Origin: Candidatus Brocadiia bacterium
GTDB lineage: Bacteria; Planctomycetota; PUPC01; DSUN01
Length of the DNA stretch: 7,111 nt
Reading direction: 5' to 3'
Assembly: GCA_016782825.1 (NCBI GenBank)
Contig: JADHXT010000180.1
Span: 1 to 7,111 of the forward strand
This document shows positions 1 through 5,359 of this stretch, one piece after another. The position numbers and the translations under genes are program-made. Below the pieces are notes generated by a model that was not told the origin of the DNA, searched no databases, and saw only the letters and a list, made by a program, of their open reading frames with translations. Position 1 is the stretch's first letter. The number at the start of each line of letters is the position of its first letter.

Positions 1-36
1 CTTGCAATCCATCCGTTGTGTGCTACACTGTGTCAT
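1..36 (-). CDS. N-terminus of an unidentified protein, possibly a transposase (partial)
   Basis: From the ATG at 36-34 the frame reads MTQCSTQRMDCK and leaves the window without a stop. An AAAGGA (minus strand, plus 52-47) lies 10 nt upstream as a possible Shine-Dalgarno. An in-frame ATG at 63-61 with GAAGGG four to five bases upstream would add nine residues and is an alternative start. The frame is closed by TAA at 87-85. Twelve residues are too few to identify a family. The transposase reading rests on context: the adjoining hairpin and promoter arrangement and the repeat boundary at 134. It could equally be a short hypothetical gene or a chance frame. Confidence 0.3.
   Translation of the reverse strand, partial: MTQCSTQRMDCK
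2..29 (+). promoter_or_regulatory. Candidate sigma-70 promoter pointing right, antisense to the left-edge gene
   Basis: TTGCAA (2-7), a 16-nt spacer, then TACACT (24-29) preceded by TG at 21-22, making an extended -10. Transcription would start near 36, where the 37-108 inverted repeat begins. The RNA would be a self-folding hairpin complementary to the leader and start codon region of the leftward gene. The -10 hexamer TACACT is the same as in the promoter at 3514-3541. No clear U-rich terminator follows before rqcH. The call is by motif only. Confidence 0.35.
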
Positions 37-108
37 TACCAGGTCGTCCTTTCTTCGTGCCATAATCCCTTCGTGACACAGGAATTATAGCACAAAGGCG
101 ACCTGGTA
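37..108. repeat. 72-nt imperfect inverted repeat (long hairpin)
   Basis: The outer arms 37-52 and 94-108 pair over 15 bp with one bulged base (47); the terminal ten, taccaggtcg and cgacctggta, are perfect. The inner arms 57-70 and 80-93 pair over 14 positions with two mismatches (61/89 and 67/83). A 4-nt asymmetric bulge (53-56) joins the two helices and the apical loop is 71-79. On the leftward strand the 52-37 arm includes the AAAGGA Shine-Dalgarno and ends at the base before the ATG at 36. There is no U-tract, so it is not a typical intrinsic terminator for rqcH. The pairing is read directly from sequence; the function is inferred. Confidence 0.75.
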
Positions 109-112
109 CCCA
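84..112 (-). promoter_or_regulatory. Extended -10 promoter inside the inverted repeat, pointing left
   Basis: On the minus strand TGCTATAAT (plus 92-84) is a perfect TATAAT with an extended TGN element. A weak -35, TGGGTA (plus 112-107), lies 17 nt upstream; extended -10 promoters tolerate poor -35 boxes. The predicted start is near base 77, between the two arms. The transcript would therefore contain the left arm with the ribosome-binding site but not the right arm. Confidence 0.42.
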
Positions 113-119
113 CCCCACT

Positions 120-138
120 GGTGAGAAATGCGGGCTAG
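120..138. repeat. Shared CTAG-ended sequence, copy 1 (at the rqcH stop)
   Basis: ggtgagaaatgcgggctag ends in a CTAG whose TAG, on the minus strand, is the stop codon of rqcH. A near-identical sequence at 6805-6822 sits in the same position at the stop codon of an unrelated gene. The last 12 bases, aatgcgggctag, are identical. It may be the terminus of a mobile element abutting its CTAG target. Confidence 0.6.
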
Positions 139-1568
139 CTCTCCCGCTGCAACAACCGATCGATGCGCGGACGCTCCACAGTGATGTGGAGCGTCTTGCT
201 TTGGGTGTAGAGCACCTGCCCGGGCTTCGCCCGCTTCGCCTTCGACACATTCTTGCAGGCACAGTAGGCCACGGGGCCAGCCCCGGCGTCGCGCAGTTTG
301 CTGTACTGGACAGCCAGGGCAGCGGCATCCAGCAGTGTCTCTTTCGGCACCGTCTTGCCTTTCGGCACGCGAACCACCACGTGGGAGCCTGTGTAGCCTT
401 CCACGTGGAGCCACATGTCGTTCCCGCGCGAGAGACGGAAGGTCACCTCGTCGTTTTCGGCCGGCGTGCGCCCCACCAGGATTTCGAGCCCGTCGGCCGA
501 GGTGAAGCGATTGGGGCCGGCGCGGCGAGAGGGCTGTCTCTTCGAGCGGGCGGGCCGGGCCAGCTCGTCGGTCAGGGCCTCGAGCTGGTCAGGCGTGGCG
601 GCCTCCTGCACACGAAGCAGCGCGGCGTCGAGGTCATCGAGCTTCTGCCGCACTTCGGCCAGACGCCGGGTGCCGCGTTCCTGTGCCGTGAGGAGCTTCT
701 TGTAGCGCTTGAAGTAGTGCTCCATGTTCTGCCGACCCGAGAGGGCGGGTTTCAGGGGGATGTCCAGCTCGGGCGAGCCGGAGGCGTAGAGGTTGGGGAC
801 GGCGATGGCGGTGGCTCGCGGCGGCACCTCGTGCAGGTGGAGCTTGAGCAGCTCGCCGCACAGGCGGAGATGTTCGGCGTCGCCGGCTTGGGCCACATCC
901 TTCTCAAGATTGACGAGGAGCCTGTGGGTGCGCTTGCGCTCGGCGTTGAGGCGTGAGGTGAGGCCGTCGCGCAGGGTGCCCACCCGCGCACGGGCTTCCT
1001 GCTGGCTGTAGAGGGCGTCCATGGCCGCGCTGATGCTTCCCGTGGCGTCGGCAAATCGGTTCTGTGCGCTGCGGGCGGGTGGTGCCGGCAGCGGAGGCGG
1101 CGGCGTGTAGGGGGCGCCGGGGTGAAGGTCGCGGTCGGATTTCCTGGCGGAACGGAGCACGGCGACAAGTTCGCCGGTAGGTCCCACGTGGAACAAGTTG
1201 CTCGTGCGGCCGGTCAGCTCGGCCACGAGGCGGCCCGCAGGGTCGGCGGGGCGGCCGAAGGAGAGCTCCACGACGCGGTCGCCCGGGTGGAGGTCGAGAG
1301 CCAGGAGCTGGCGCCCGCGGAGGTTCTGCCGCGCGGTGCGGGTGAAATGCGACAGGTCGCCCGAGGAGTGTGGCTTGTCGGCGATGAGGTGGATGCGGGC
1401 GAAGCGCGGCTCGGTGGCAATGAGCAGGTGCCGTCGCTCGCCGCCGGCATAGAGAGCGAGCACGACGGAGGTGGGCGTGAGCTGGGTGATCTGCTGGAGG
1501 CGGCCGCCGACGAGCAGCGGGCGCACGTCATCCATCGCGCTGGCCAGCTCGGCATACGAGAGCGACAT
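135..1568 (-). CDS. rqcH: RqcH-type NFACT protein (ribosome-associated quality control, alanine tailing)
   Basis: The family binds 50S subunits blocked by peptidyl-tRNA and recruits tRNA-Ala to add C-terminal alanine tails that mark stalled nascent chains for degradation. The 477-residue protein has an NFACT-N domain (about 1-150), a proline-rich linker (153-165), a coiled-coil middle that includes the conserved NMEHYFKRYKK (281-291), and an NFACT-R domain (about 353-465) with NDMWLHVEGYTGSHVVVR and AKPGQVLYTQSKTL. Asp97-Arg98, needed for tRNA binding in Bacillus subtilis RqcH, fall at the same positions here. It is shorter than the roughly 570-residue Firmicutes proteins because the helix-hairpin-helix part after NFACT-N seems to be missing. 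The ATG start has GAGGT seven bases upstream. It lies 38 nt after purC in the same direction. Older databases call this family fibronectin-binding protein A. Confidence 0.93.
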   Translation of the reverse strand: MSLSYAELASAMDDVRPLLVGGRLQQITQLTPTSVVLALYAGGERRHLLIATEPRFARIHLIADKPHSSGDLSHFTRTARQNLRGRQLLALDLHPGDRVVELSFGRPADPAGRLVAELTGRTSNLFHVGPTGELVAVLRSARKSDRDLHPGAPYTPPPPLPAPPARSAQNRFADATGSISAAMDALYSQQEARARVGTLRDGLTSRLNAERKRTHRLLVNLEKDVAQAGDAEHLRLCGELLKLHLHEVPPRATAIAVPNLYASGSPELDIPLKPALSGRQNMEHYFKRYKKLLTAQERGTRRLAEVRQKLDDLDAALLRVQEAATPDQLEALTDELARPARSKRQPSRRAGPNRFTSADGLEILVGRTPAENDEVTFRLSRGNDMWLHVEGYTGSHVVVRVPKGKTVPKETLLDAAALAVQYSKLRDAGAGPVAYCACKNVSKAKRAKPGQVLYTQSKTLHITVERPRIDRLLQRES

Positions 1569-1606
1569 GGGTGTGACCTCGCGCCTGCGTCGCTTGGCGG
1601 CGGGGC

Positions 1607-2491
1607 TCAGGCCGTGAGAAGGCGCAGGGCCTCGACGTAGCGGGCCGTGGTCTGCTGCACCACATCATCGGGCAGCGTGGGCGGCGGGGAGTTCTTGTCC
1701 CACCCGCTGGATTCGAGCCAGTCGCGCACCGGCTGCTTGTCGAACGAAGGCTGGCTGCCGCCCGGGCTGTAGCGGTCCTGCGGCCAGAAGCGGGAGGAGT
1801 CGGGCGTGAACGCCTCGTCGATGAGGATCACCTCGCCATCGAGGATGCCCCACTCGAACTTGGTGTCGGCGATGATGATGCCGCGGTCGCGTGCGTGGAC
1901 GCTGGCCTTCTGGTAGAGGGCGATGCTGCGGTCGCGGAGGGCGGCCGCCAGGTCGGCACCGATGAGTTCCGCGGCCCTGTCGAACGACACGTTTTCGTCG
2001 TGGCCAGACTTGGCCTTGATGGCGGGGGTGAAGATCGGCTCGGGGAGCTGCGAGGCCTCGAGCAGGCCGGCGGGAAGCTCGGCGCCACACACGGTGCCAT
2101 CCGCTTGGTACTCGCGCCAGCCCGAGCCGGCCAGGTACCCTCGCACCACGCATTCGACGGGCACGGGCTCCGTCTTGTGCACCATCATGGTGCGGCCGGC
2201 CAGGATGTCGGCGTGGGCGGCGAGGCCGTGGCCCATCTGCTCGAGGTCGGCGGTGACGAAGTGGGTGGGCGTGATGTCCTTCAGCAGGTCGAACCAGAAG
2301 ATCGACAGGGCCGTGAGCACGCGGCCTTTGTCGGGGATGCCGTTGGGCAGCACCCAGTCGAATGCCGAGATGCGGTCGGAGGCCACGATGAGAAGGTGGT
2401 CTTGGAGGTCGTAGATGTCGCGCACCTTGCCGCGGCCAAGGAGCGGGAGTTCCGACAGGTGGGTTTCCGTAACGACAGGTGTGCCGCTCAC
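1607..2491 (-). CDS. purC: SAICAR synthase (phosphoribosylaminoimidazole-succinocarboxamide synthase)
   Basis: This cytosolic enzyme joins aspartate to CAIR using ATP, giving SAICAR in de novo purine synthesis. Starting at the GTG (2491-2489) the protein has 294 residues and all family landmarks: GRGKVRD (19-25), LIVASDRISAFD (34-45), the first signature PVECVVRGYLAGSG (111-124), KSGHDENV (161-168), the second signature IADTKFEWG (207-215) and DEAFTPDSSRFWP (225-237). The length and the SRFWP segment fit the long, yeast Ade1-like subgroup rather than the roughly 240-residue E. coli type. The GTG is chosen because GGAGGAGG lies seven bases upstream; a TTG 45 nt further upstream only adds a non-conserved proline/glycine stretch. 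No other pur gene is in the window. It lies 118 nt after the J-domain gene and 38 nt before rqcH, so co-transcription is likely. Confidence 0.97.
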   Translation of the reverse strand: MSGTPVVTETHLSELPLLGRGKVRDIYDLQDHLLIVASDRISAFDWVLPNGIPDKGRVLTALSIFWFDLLKDITPTHFVTADLEQMGHGLAAHADILAGRTMMVHKTEPVPVECVVRGYLAGSGWREYQADGTVCGAELPAGLLEASQLPEPIFTPAIKAKSGHDENVSFDRAAELIGADLAAALRDRSIALYQKASVHARDRGIIIADTKFEWGILDGEVILIDEAFTPDSSRFWPQDRYSPGGSQPSFDKQPVRDWLESSGWDKNSPPPTLPDDVVQQTTARYVEALRLLTA

Positions 2492-2544
2492 GTGGGGGCC
2501 TCCTCCGGACTGCGGGGCGGGAATAGGGCAGGGCAACTAAAGCA

Positions 2545-2579
2545 CTTGCCCACCGCCGACGCAGACGGCAACGGGCAAG
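2545..2579. other. Hairpin between the J-domain gene and purC
   Basis: cttgccc (2545-2551) pairs with gggcaag (2573-2579) and, inside, gccg (2555-2558) pairs with cggc (2566-2569) across a symmetric three-base internal loop. On the transcribed strand it is followed by TGCTTTAG, too few Ts for a convincing intrinsic terminator. It could weaken read-through from the upstream gene or protect an mRNA end. I see no clear promoter in this 118-nt gap. Confidence 0.35.
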
Positions 2580-2609
2580 AGGCAGACGGTTGCGGTCAAG
2601 CAACGGAGC

Positions 2610-3419
2610 TCAGAGCGCCCCGACCTCGATGCCAAGCCGCGAGCACAGGCGCTGAACCCCCTTGAGGCCCGGGCGAATCCGCACGGCCTCGGAGAGACGG
2701 CTGCGGGCATTGTCGTGCTGCCCGAGCTTGAGGAGGACTTCCGAGAAGCGCTTGAGAATCTCGGCGCGATCCTTGGCCTGGAGGTCGAGGTCGAGAGCGT
2801 GGTCATAGAGCTCGGCGGCCTCTTCCACATCGGGATGGCGCACCAGGTCGTGGCAGTAGATGCTGACGATCCGCTCGTAGACCTCGTCGAGGAAGTAGCG
2901 GAGCCGGGGGCCTTCGCGCTCGTCCTCAAACACCTCTTCATAGAGCTGGAGCGCGGCGCGCAGGCAGGACTGGCGCTCGTATTCCTCGCCGAGGAGGAAC
3001 TTGCAGTCCAGGTGGTCCTTCAGCGACAGGAAGGGGTAGAAGTCGAAGCTGGCGTGGTGGCCGCGGAGCGCTTCATACGTCTCGGTGGCGCGCGAACCAT
3101 TGCCCTCGAGCAGGTCGTTGAGCATGCGTCGGCACAGCGCGGCCACGCCGCCCTGACCGAGGCTGGTGCCGGTGGGGCTTAGCGCCGTGCGGCCATTCAT
3201 GCGAAGCTGGTGGTCGTGGAACTTGCGGCGCGTCTCGTCGGCCAGGACGTGGTAGGCCTCCACAAGCCGCCGCGTCTGATCTTCGGCCCACGCATGATTT
3301 CGGGGATTGCGATCGGGATGAAACCGCTTCAGAAGGCGGCGAAATGCCCGTTTGATGTCTCCAGAGCCGCAGGTATGGTCGACCTGGAGGACTTCGTAGT
3401 AGTTCACCACCGCATCCAT
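2610..3419 (-). CDS. J-domain protein with C-terminal TPR-like helical repeats
   Basis: J-domain proteins stimulate DnaK ATPase and deliver clients. From the ATG at 3419 the protein has 269 residues. Residues 6-70 form the J domain, starting NYYEVLQVD and carrying the essential HPD motif (34-36) in KRFHPDRNP. There is no Gly/Phe region, zinc-binding cysteine repeat or DnaJ C-terminal domain, so it is not housekeeping DnaJ. Residues about 137-170 and 200-255 look like TPR helices (CLRAALQLYEEVFE; AAELYDHALDL through ARSRLSEAVRIRPG), suggesting a dedicated protein partner. There is no signal peptide or membrane segment. Two upstream ATGs (3467, 3458) are in frame, but 3458 lies inside the -10 box at 3457-3462 and 3467 is between -35 and -10, so they would not be on the transcript. 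The chosen start has only a weak Shine-Dalgarno. The specific client is unknown. Confidence 0.85.
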   Translation of the reverse strand: MDAVVNYYEVLQVDHTCGSGDIKRAFRRLLKRFHPDRNPRNHAWAEDQTRRLVEAYHVLADETRRKFHDHQLRMNGRTALSPTGTSLGQGGVAALCRRMLNDLLEGNGSRATETYEALRGHHASFDFYPFLSLKDHLDCKFLLGEEYERQSCLRAALQLYEEVFEDEREGPRLRYFLDEVYERIVSIYCHDLVRHPDVEEAAELYDHALDLDLQAKDRAEILKRFSEVLLKLGQHDNARSRLSEAVRIRPGLKGVQRLCSRLGIEVGAL

Positions 3420-3456
3420 CCCAGAGAACGCATAGGTTGGAGATCGATACTCGCTC

Positions 3457-3485
3457 ATTATAGCCATTCGGAGGGGGGAAGTCAA
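3457..3485 (-). promoter_or_regulatory. Sigma-70 promoter for the J-domain/purC/rqcH genes
   Basis: On the minus strand TTGACT (plus 3485-3480), 17-nt spacer, TATAAT (plus 3462-3457). Five of six and six of six consensus bases with ideal spacing make this one of the best promoters in the window. The start site near 3450 leaves about 30 nt of leader to the ATG at 3419. Its -35 box is 28 nt from that of the divergent promoter at 3514-3541. Confidence 0.7.
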
Positions 3486-3513
3486 AAAAACTCGCGCGCC
3501 GGCCCAATCGCAC

Positions 3514-3541
3514 TTGACACGGTGGACTGAGGCCCTACACT
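3514..3541 (+). promoter_or_regulatory. Sigma-70 promoter for the sugar ABC ATPase gene
   Basis: TTGACA (3514-3519), 16-nt spacer, TACACT (3536-3541). The predicted start near 3548 leaves about 38 nt of leader before the ATG at 3586. Together with the promoter at 3457-3485 it forms a compact divergent pair, so one regulator bound between them could affect both directions. No clear operator palindrome is seen there. Confidence 0.65.
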
Positions 3542-3585
3542 CTGGCGGGCAGTGGTGCCGACGGAAAAATGCACGGGAACGCGCG

Positions 3586-5094
3586 ATGGCCTTGCTCGAA
3601 CTCCAAGACGTGTCGAAAAGCTATTCGGGCGTGCTGGCGCTCCAGGGCGTGTGCCTGAGCGTCGAGCGCGGCGAGGTGCATGCACTGGTCGGCGAGAACG
3701 GAGCCGGGAAGTCCACCCTCATCAAGATCGTCGCCGGAGCCATTCAGGCCGACGAGGGTGCCGTGTGGGTGGATGGCAGCAAGGTGAGGCTGCACGGCCC
3801 GTCGCACTCACAGGCACTGGGGATCAGCGTCATCCACCAGGAACTCAACCTGCTGCCCCAGATGAGTGTGGCCGAAAACCTGTTCCTGGCGCGCGAGCCT
3901 CGCCGCAAGGTGTGCCGGCTGCTGGATTGGCCTCGCCTCCGCCGCATGGCACGCGAGGCACTGGCCACCGTGGGCTTGTCTATCGACCCGGCCACCCGAG
4001 TCGCACGGCTGAGCATCGCCGAGAAGCAATTGGTGGAAATTGCCAAGGCGCTGACACTCGACGCCCGCATCATCCTGATGGACGAGCCGTCCGCCACGCT
4101 TACGGAACGCGAGCTCGGCCGCCTGTTCCGCATCATCGGCGACCTGAAGCAGCGTGGCGTGGCCGTGCTCTACATCTCGCACCGTCTGGAGGAGGTCTTC
4201 GAGATTGCCGACCGCGTGACGGTCATCCGCGATGGCCAGTGGATCGACACGCAGCCCGTGGACTGCCTCGACAGGCGGTCGCTCATTCACAGGATGGTCG
4301 GACGCGAGATGGAGGAGGAGTTCCCGCCACGCAAGGCACGACGGGGCGGCGAGCTCCTGCGAGTGGACGGCCTGTGCGTGCCCGGCCGGGTGCACGACGC
4401 GAGCTTCTGCGTTCGCAGCGGCGAGGTGGTAGGCCTGGGCGGGCTCGTTGGGGCAGGGCGCACCGAGCTGGCGAGAGCCGTCTTCGGTGCCGATCCACGC
4501 AGTGCGGGGCGGATTTCCATCGAGGGGCGCGAGGCCCGGGTGGCGTCGTGTGCCGAGGCCATTCGCCTGGGCATGGCGTTGCTGACGGAAGACCGCAAGG
4601 AGCAAGGCCTCCATCTGGGCCGCGGGATTCACCAGAATATCTCGCTTGTGAACCTCAAGGAACTGGTGAGCTTTGGCCTTCTGCGGCTCGTGGAGGAGCG
4701 CCGGGTGGCCGGGCGCTACGTCCGCGAGCTGTCGATCCGCACCCCATCGGTCACACAACAGGTGCGCAACCTGAGCGGCGGCAACCAGCAGAAGGTGGTG
4801 CTGGCCAAGTGGCTCTACTCCAAGGCACGCATCTTCCTGTTCGACGAGCCGACACGCGGCATCGACGTGGGGACCAAGTACGAGATATACCTGTTGCTCA
4901 ATCGGCTGGCTGAAGCGGGGATGGGCGTGATGATAATCTCGTCGGAGTTGCCGGAACTCATCGGCCTGTGCGACCGCGTTCTGATCATGGCCGATGGCCG
5001 GATCGTGGGCGAGGTCAGCGGCGAGGGGATGACGCAGGAGGCGATTATGGAGTTGGCTACCAGCGGCCGGAGCAGGGCGGTTGAGGCGGGCTGA
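3586..5094 (+). CDS. Sugar ABC importer ATP-binding protein, RbsA/MglA/XylG type (two ATPase domains)
   Basis: This is the tandem ATPase of CUT2-type sugar importers, which energises a RbsC-like permease on the cytoplasmic face of the membrane. The 502 residues match the usual length. Domain 1 has Walker A GENGAGKST (36-44), HQELNL (84-89), the family's altered signature LSIAEKQ (142-148), Walker B ILMDEP (163-168) and the switch His199. Domain 2 has the usual degenerate Walker A GGLVGAGRT (285-293), a full signature LSGGNQQ (396-402), Walker B FLFDEP (417-422) and SSE in place of the switch histidine (452-454). Domain 1 is therefore probably the hydrolysing site, as in relatives. The ATG is chosen because it opens at the conserved LLELQDVSKSY and lies downstream of the promoter; the Shine-Dalgarno is weak. 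No permease or periplasmic binding protein is adjacent. The substrate cannot be told from sequence; ribose, xylose, galactose or an inositol-like compound are possible. Confidence 0.95.
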   Translation: MALLELQDVSKSYSGVLALQGVCLSVERGEVHALVGENGAGKSTLIKIVAGAIQADEGAVWVDGSKVRLHGPSHSQALGISVIHQELNLLPQMSVAENLFLAREPRRKVCRLLDWPRLRRMAREALATVGLSIDPATRVARLSIAEKQLVEIAKALTLDARIILMDEPSATLTERELGRLFRIIGDLKQRGVAVLYISHRLEEVFEIADRVTVIRDGQWIDTQPVDCLDRRSLIHRMVGREMEEEFPPRKARRGGELLRVDGLCVPGRVHDASFCVRSGEVVGLGGLVGAGRTELARAVFGADPRSAGRISIEGREARVASCAEAIRLGMALLTEDRKEQGLHLGRGIHQNISLVNLKELVSFGLLRLVEERRVAGRYVRELSIRTPSVTQQVRNLSGGNQQKVVLAKWLYSKARIFLFDEPTRGIDVGTKYEIYLLLNRLAEAGMGVMIISSELPELIGLCDRVLIMADGRIVGEVSGEGMTQEAIMELATSGRSRAVEAG

Positions 5095-5131
5095 GCGGAG
5101 CCTGACTGCAGTAAGTATATACAAAACAGTA

Positions 5132-5156
5132 GGTTACGGCTTCAGGCCGTCCAACC
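5132..5156. other. Hairpin downstream of the ABC ATPase gene
   Basis: ggtt (5132-5135) and acggc (5136-5140) pair with gccgt (5146-5150) and aacc (5153-5156), with loop ttcag and a two-base bulge (5151-5152). It starts 37 nt after the stop. The rightward strand has no U-tract after it; the leftward strand has a short one (CTGTTTTG). It may protect the 3' end or weakly terminate transcription. Confidence 0.35.
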
Positions 5157-5163
5157 GCGAATA

Positions 5164-5193
5164 TTGACGAGGAGCGATGCGTAAGTGTATAAT
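5164..5193 (+). promoter_or_regulatory. Distal promoter for the aminotransferase gene
   Basis: TTGACG (5164-5169), 18-nt spacer, TATAAT (5188-5193), in the only notably AT-rich patch of the window. The start would be near 5200, leaving a leader of about 160 nt with a hairpin at 5210-5228. The 265-nt gap 5095-5359 holds this promoter, a second one at 5251-5279 and two hairpins, and no convincing gene. Confidence 0.6.
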
Positions 5194-5209
5194 ATATAGA
5201 TGCATGTGG

Positions 5210-5228
5210 CGAGTCCGTGCCGGATTCG
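5210..5228 (+). other. Hairpin at the start of the aminotransferase leader RNA
   Basis: cgagtccg (5210-5217) and cggattcg (5221-5228) pair over eight positions including one G-U, closing a three-base loop (tgc). In a transcript from 5200 it would form almost at the 5' end, where it could stabilise the RNA. No U-tract of terminator quality follows. Confidence 0.35.
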
Positions 5229-5250
5229 GCCTGTTCTTCCACGTGAATGC

Positions 5251-5279
5251 TTGACTCGGCCCTCCCCGTGTGGTAAGTT
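5251..5279 (+). promoter_or_regulatory. Proximal promoter for the aminotransferase gene
   Basis: TTGACT (5251-5256), 17-nt spacer, TAAGTT (5274-5279) with an extended TG at 5271-5272. The start near 5286 would give a leader of about 75 nt. The weaker -10 is balanced by ideal spacing and the TG element. It may work in tandem with the promoter at 5164-5193. Confidence 0.45.
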
Positions 5280-5359
5280 CTGTCAATTCAAGTCCTTGTC
5301 GATGTGGAGACGCACGATGAGGGGCTCGGCTGTCCTTGCACTCCATTCGGAGGGTTCAG

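Larger units (their letters stand above)
1..134 (-). mobile_element. Probable end of an insertion sequence, continuing left of the window
   Basis: The interval between the rqcH stop and the window edge is not ordinary intergenic DNA. It contains a 72-nt imperfect inverted repeat, an extended -10 promoter pointing left, and an open frame starting at base 36 (or 63) that runs off the edge. It ends against a CTAG whose flanking sequence recurs near 6805-6822. Promoter, hairpin over the ribosome-binding site and start codon in this order resemble the transposase end of IS10 and IS50. The proposed boundary is after base 134 (ggg|ctag). No transposase catalytic region is visible, so the family cannot be assigned; IS1380-like or IS701-like are only guesses. 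Alternatives are a non-autonomous repeat element or a structured 3' region of rqcH. Confidence 0.42.

Noticed and set aside
186..956. 256-codon plus-strand frame opposite rqcH
   Set aside because: Its composition is that of the complementary strand of rqcH, with no known motif.
2492..2536. TTG start that would extend PurC by 15 residues
   Set aside because: The extension is non-conserved Pro/Gly-rich sequence and the GTG at 2491 has a strong GGAGGAGG at good spacing.
2545..2579. Intrinsic terminator separating the J-domain gene from purC
   Set aside because: The hairpin is real but no run of Ts follows, so I list it only as a hairpin and keep co-transcription as likely.
135..3419. The J-domain protein, PurC and RqcH as a dedicated novel system
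   Set aside because: All three belong to widespread housekeeping-type families and the only link is position in one window.
3808..5124. 438-codon minus-strand frame opposite the ABC ATPase
   Set aside because: It lies antisense to intact Walker and signature motifs, is His/Ala/Gln-rich without domain features, and has no credible start signals.
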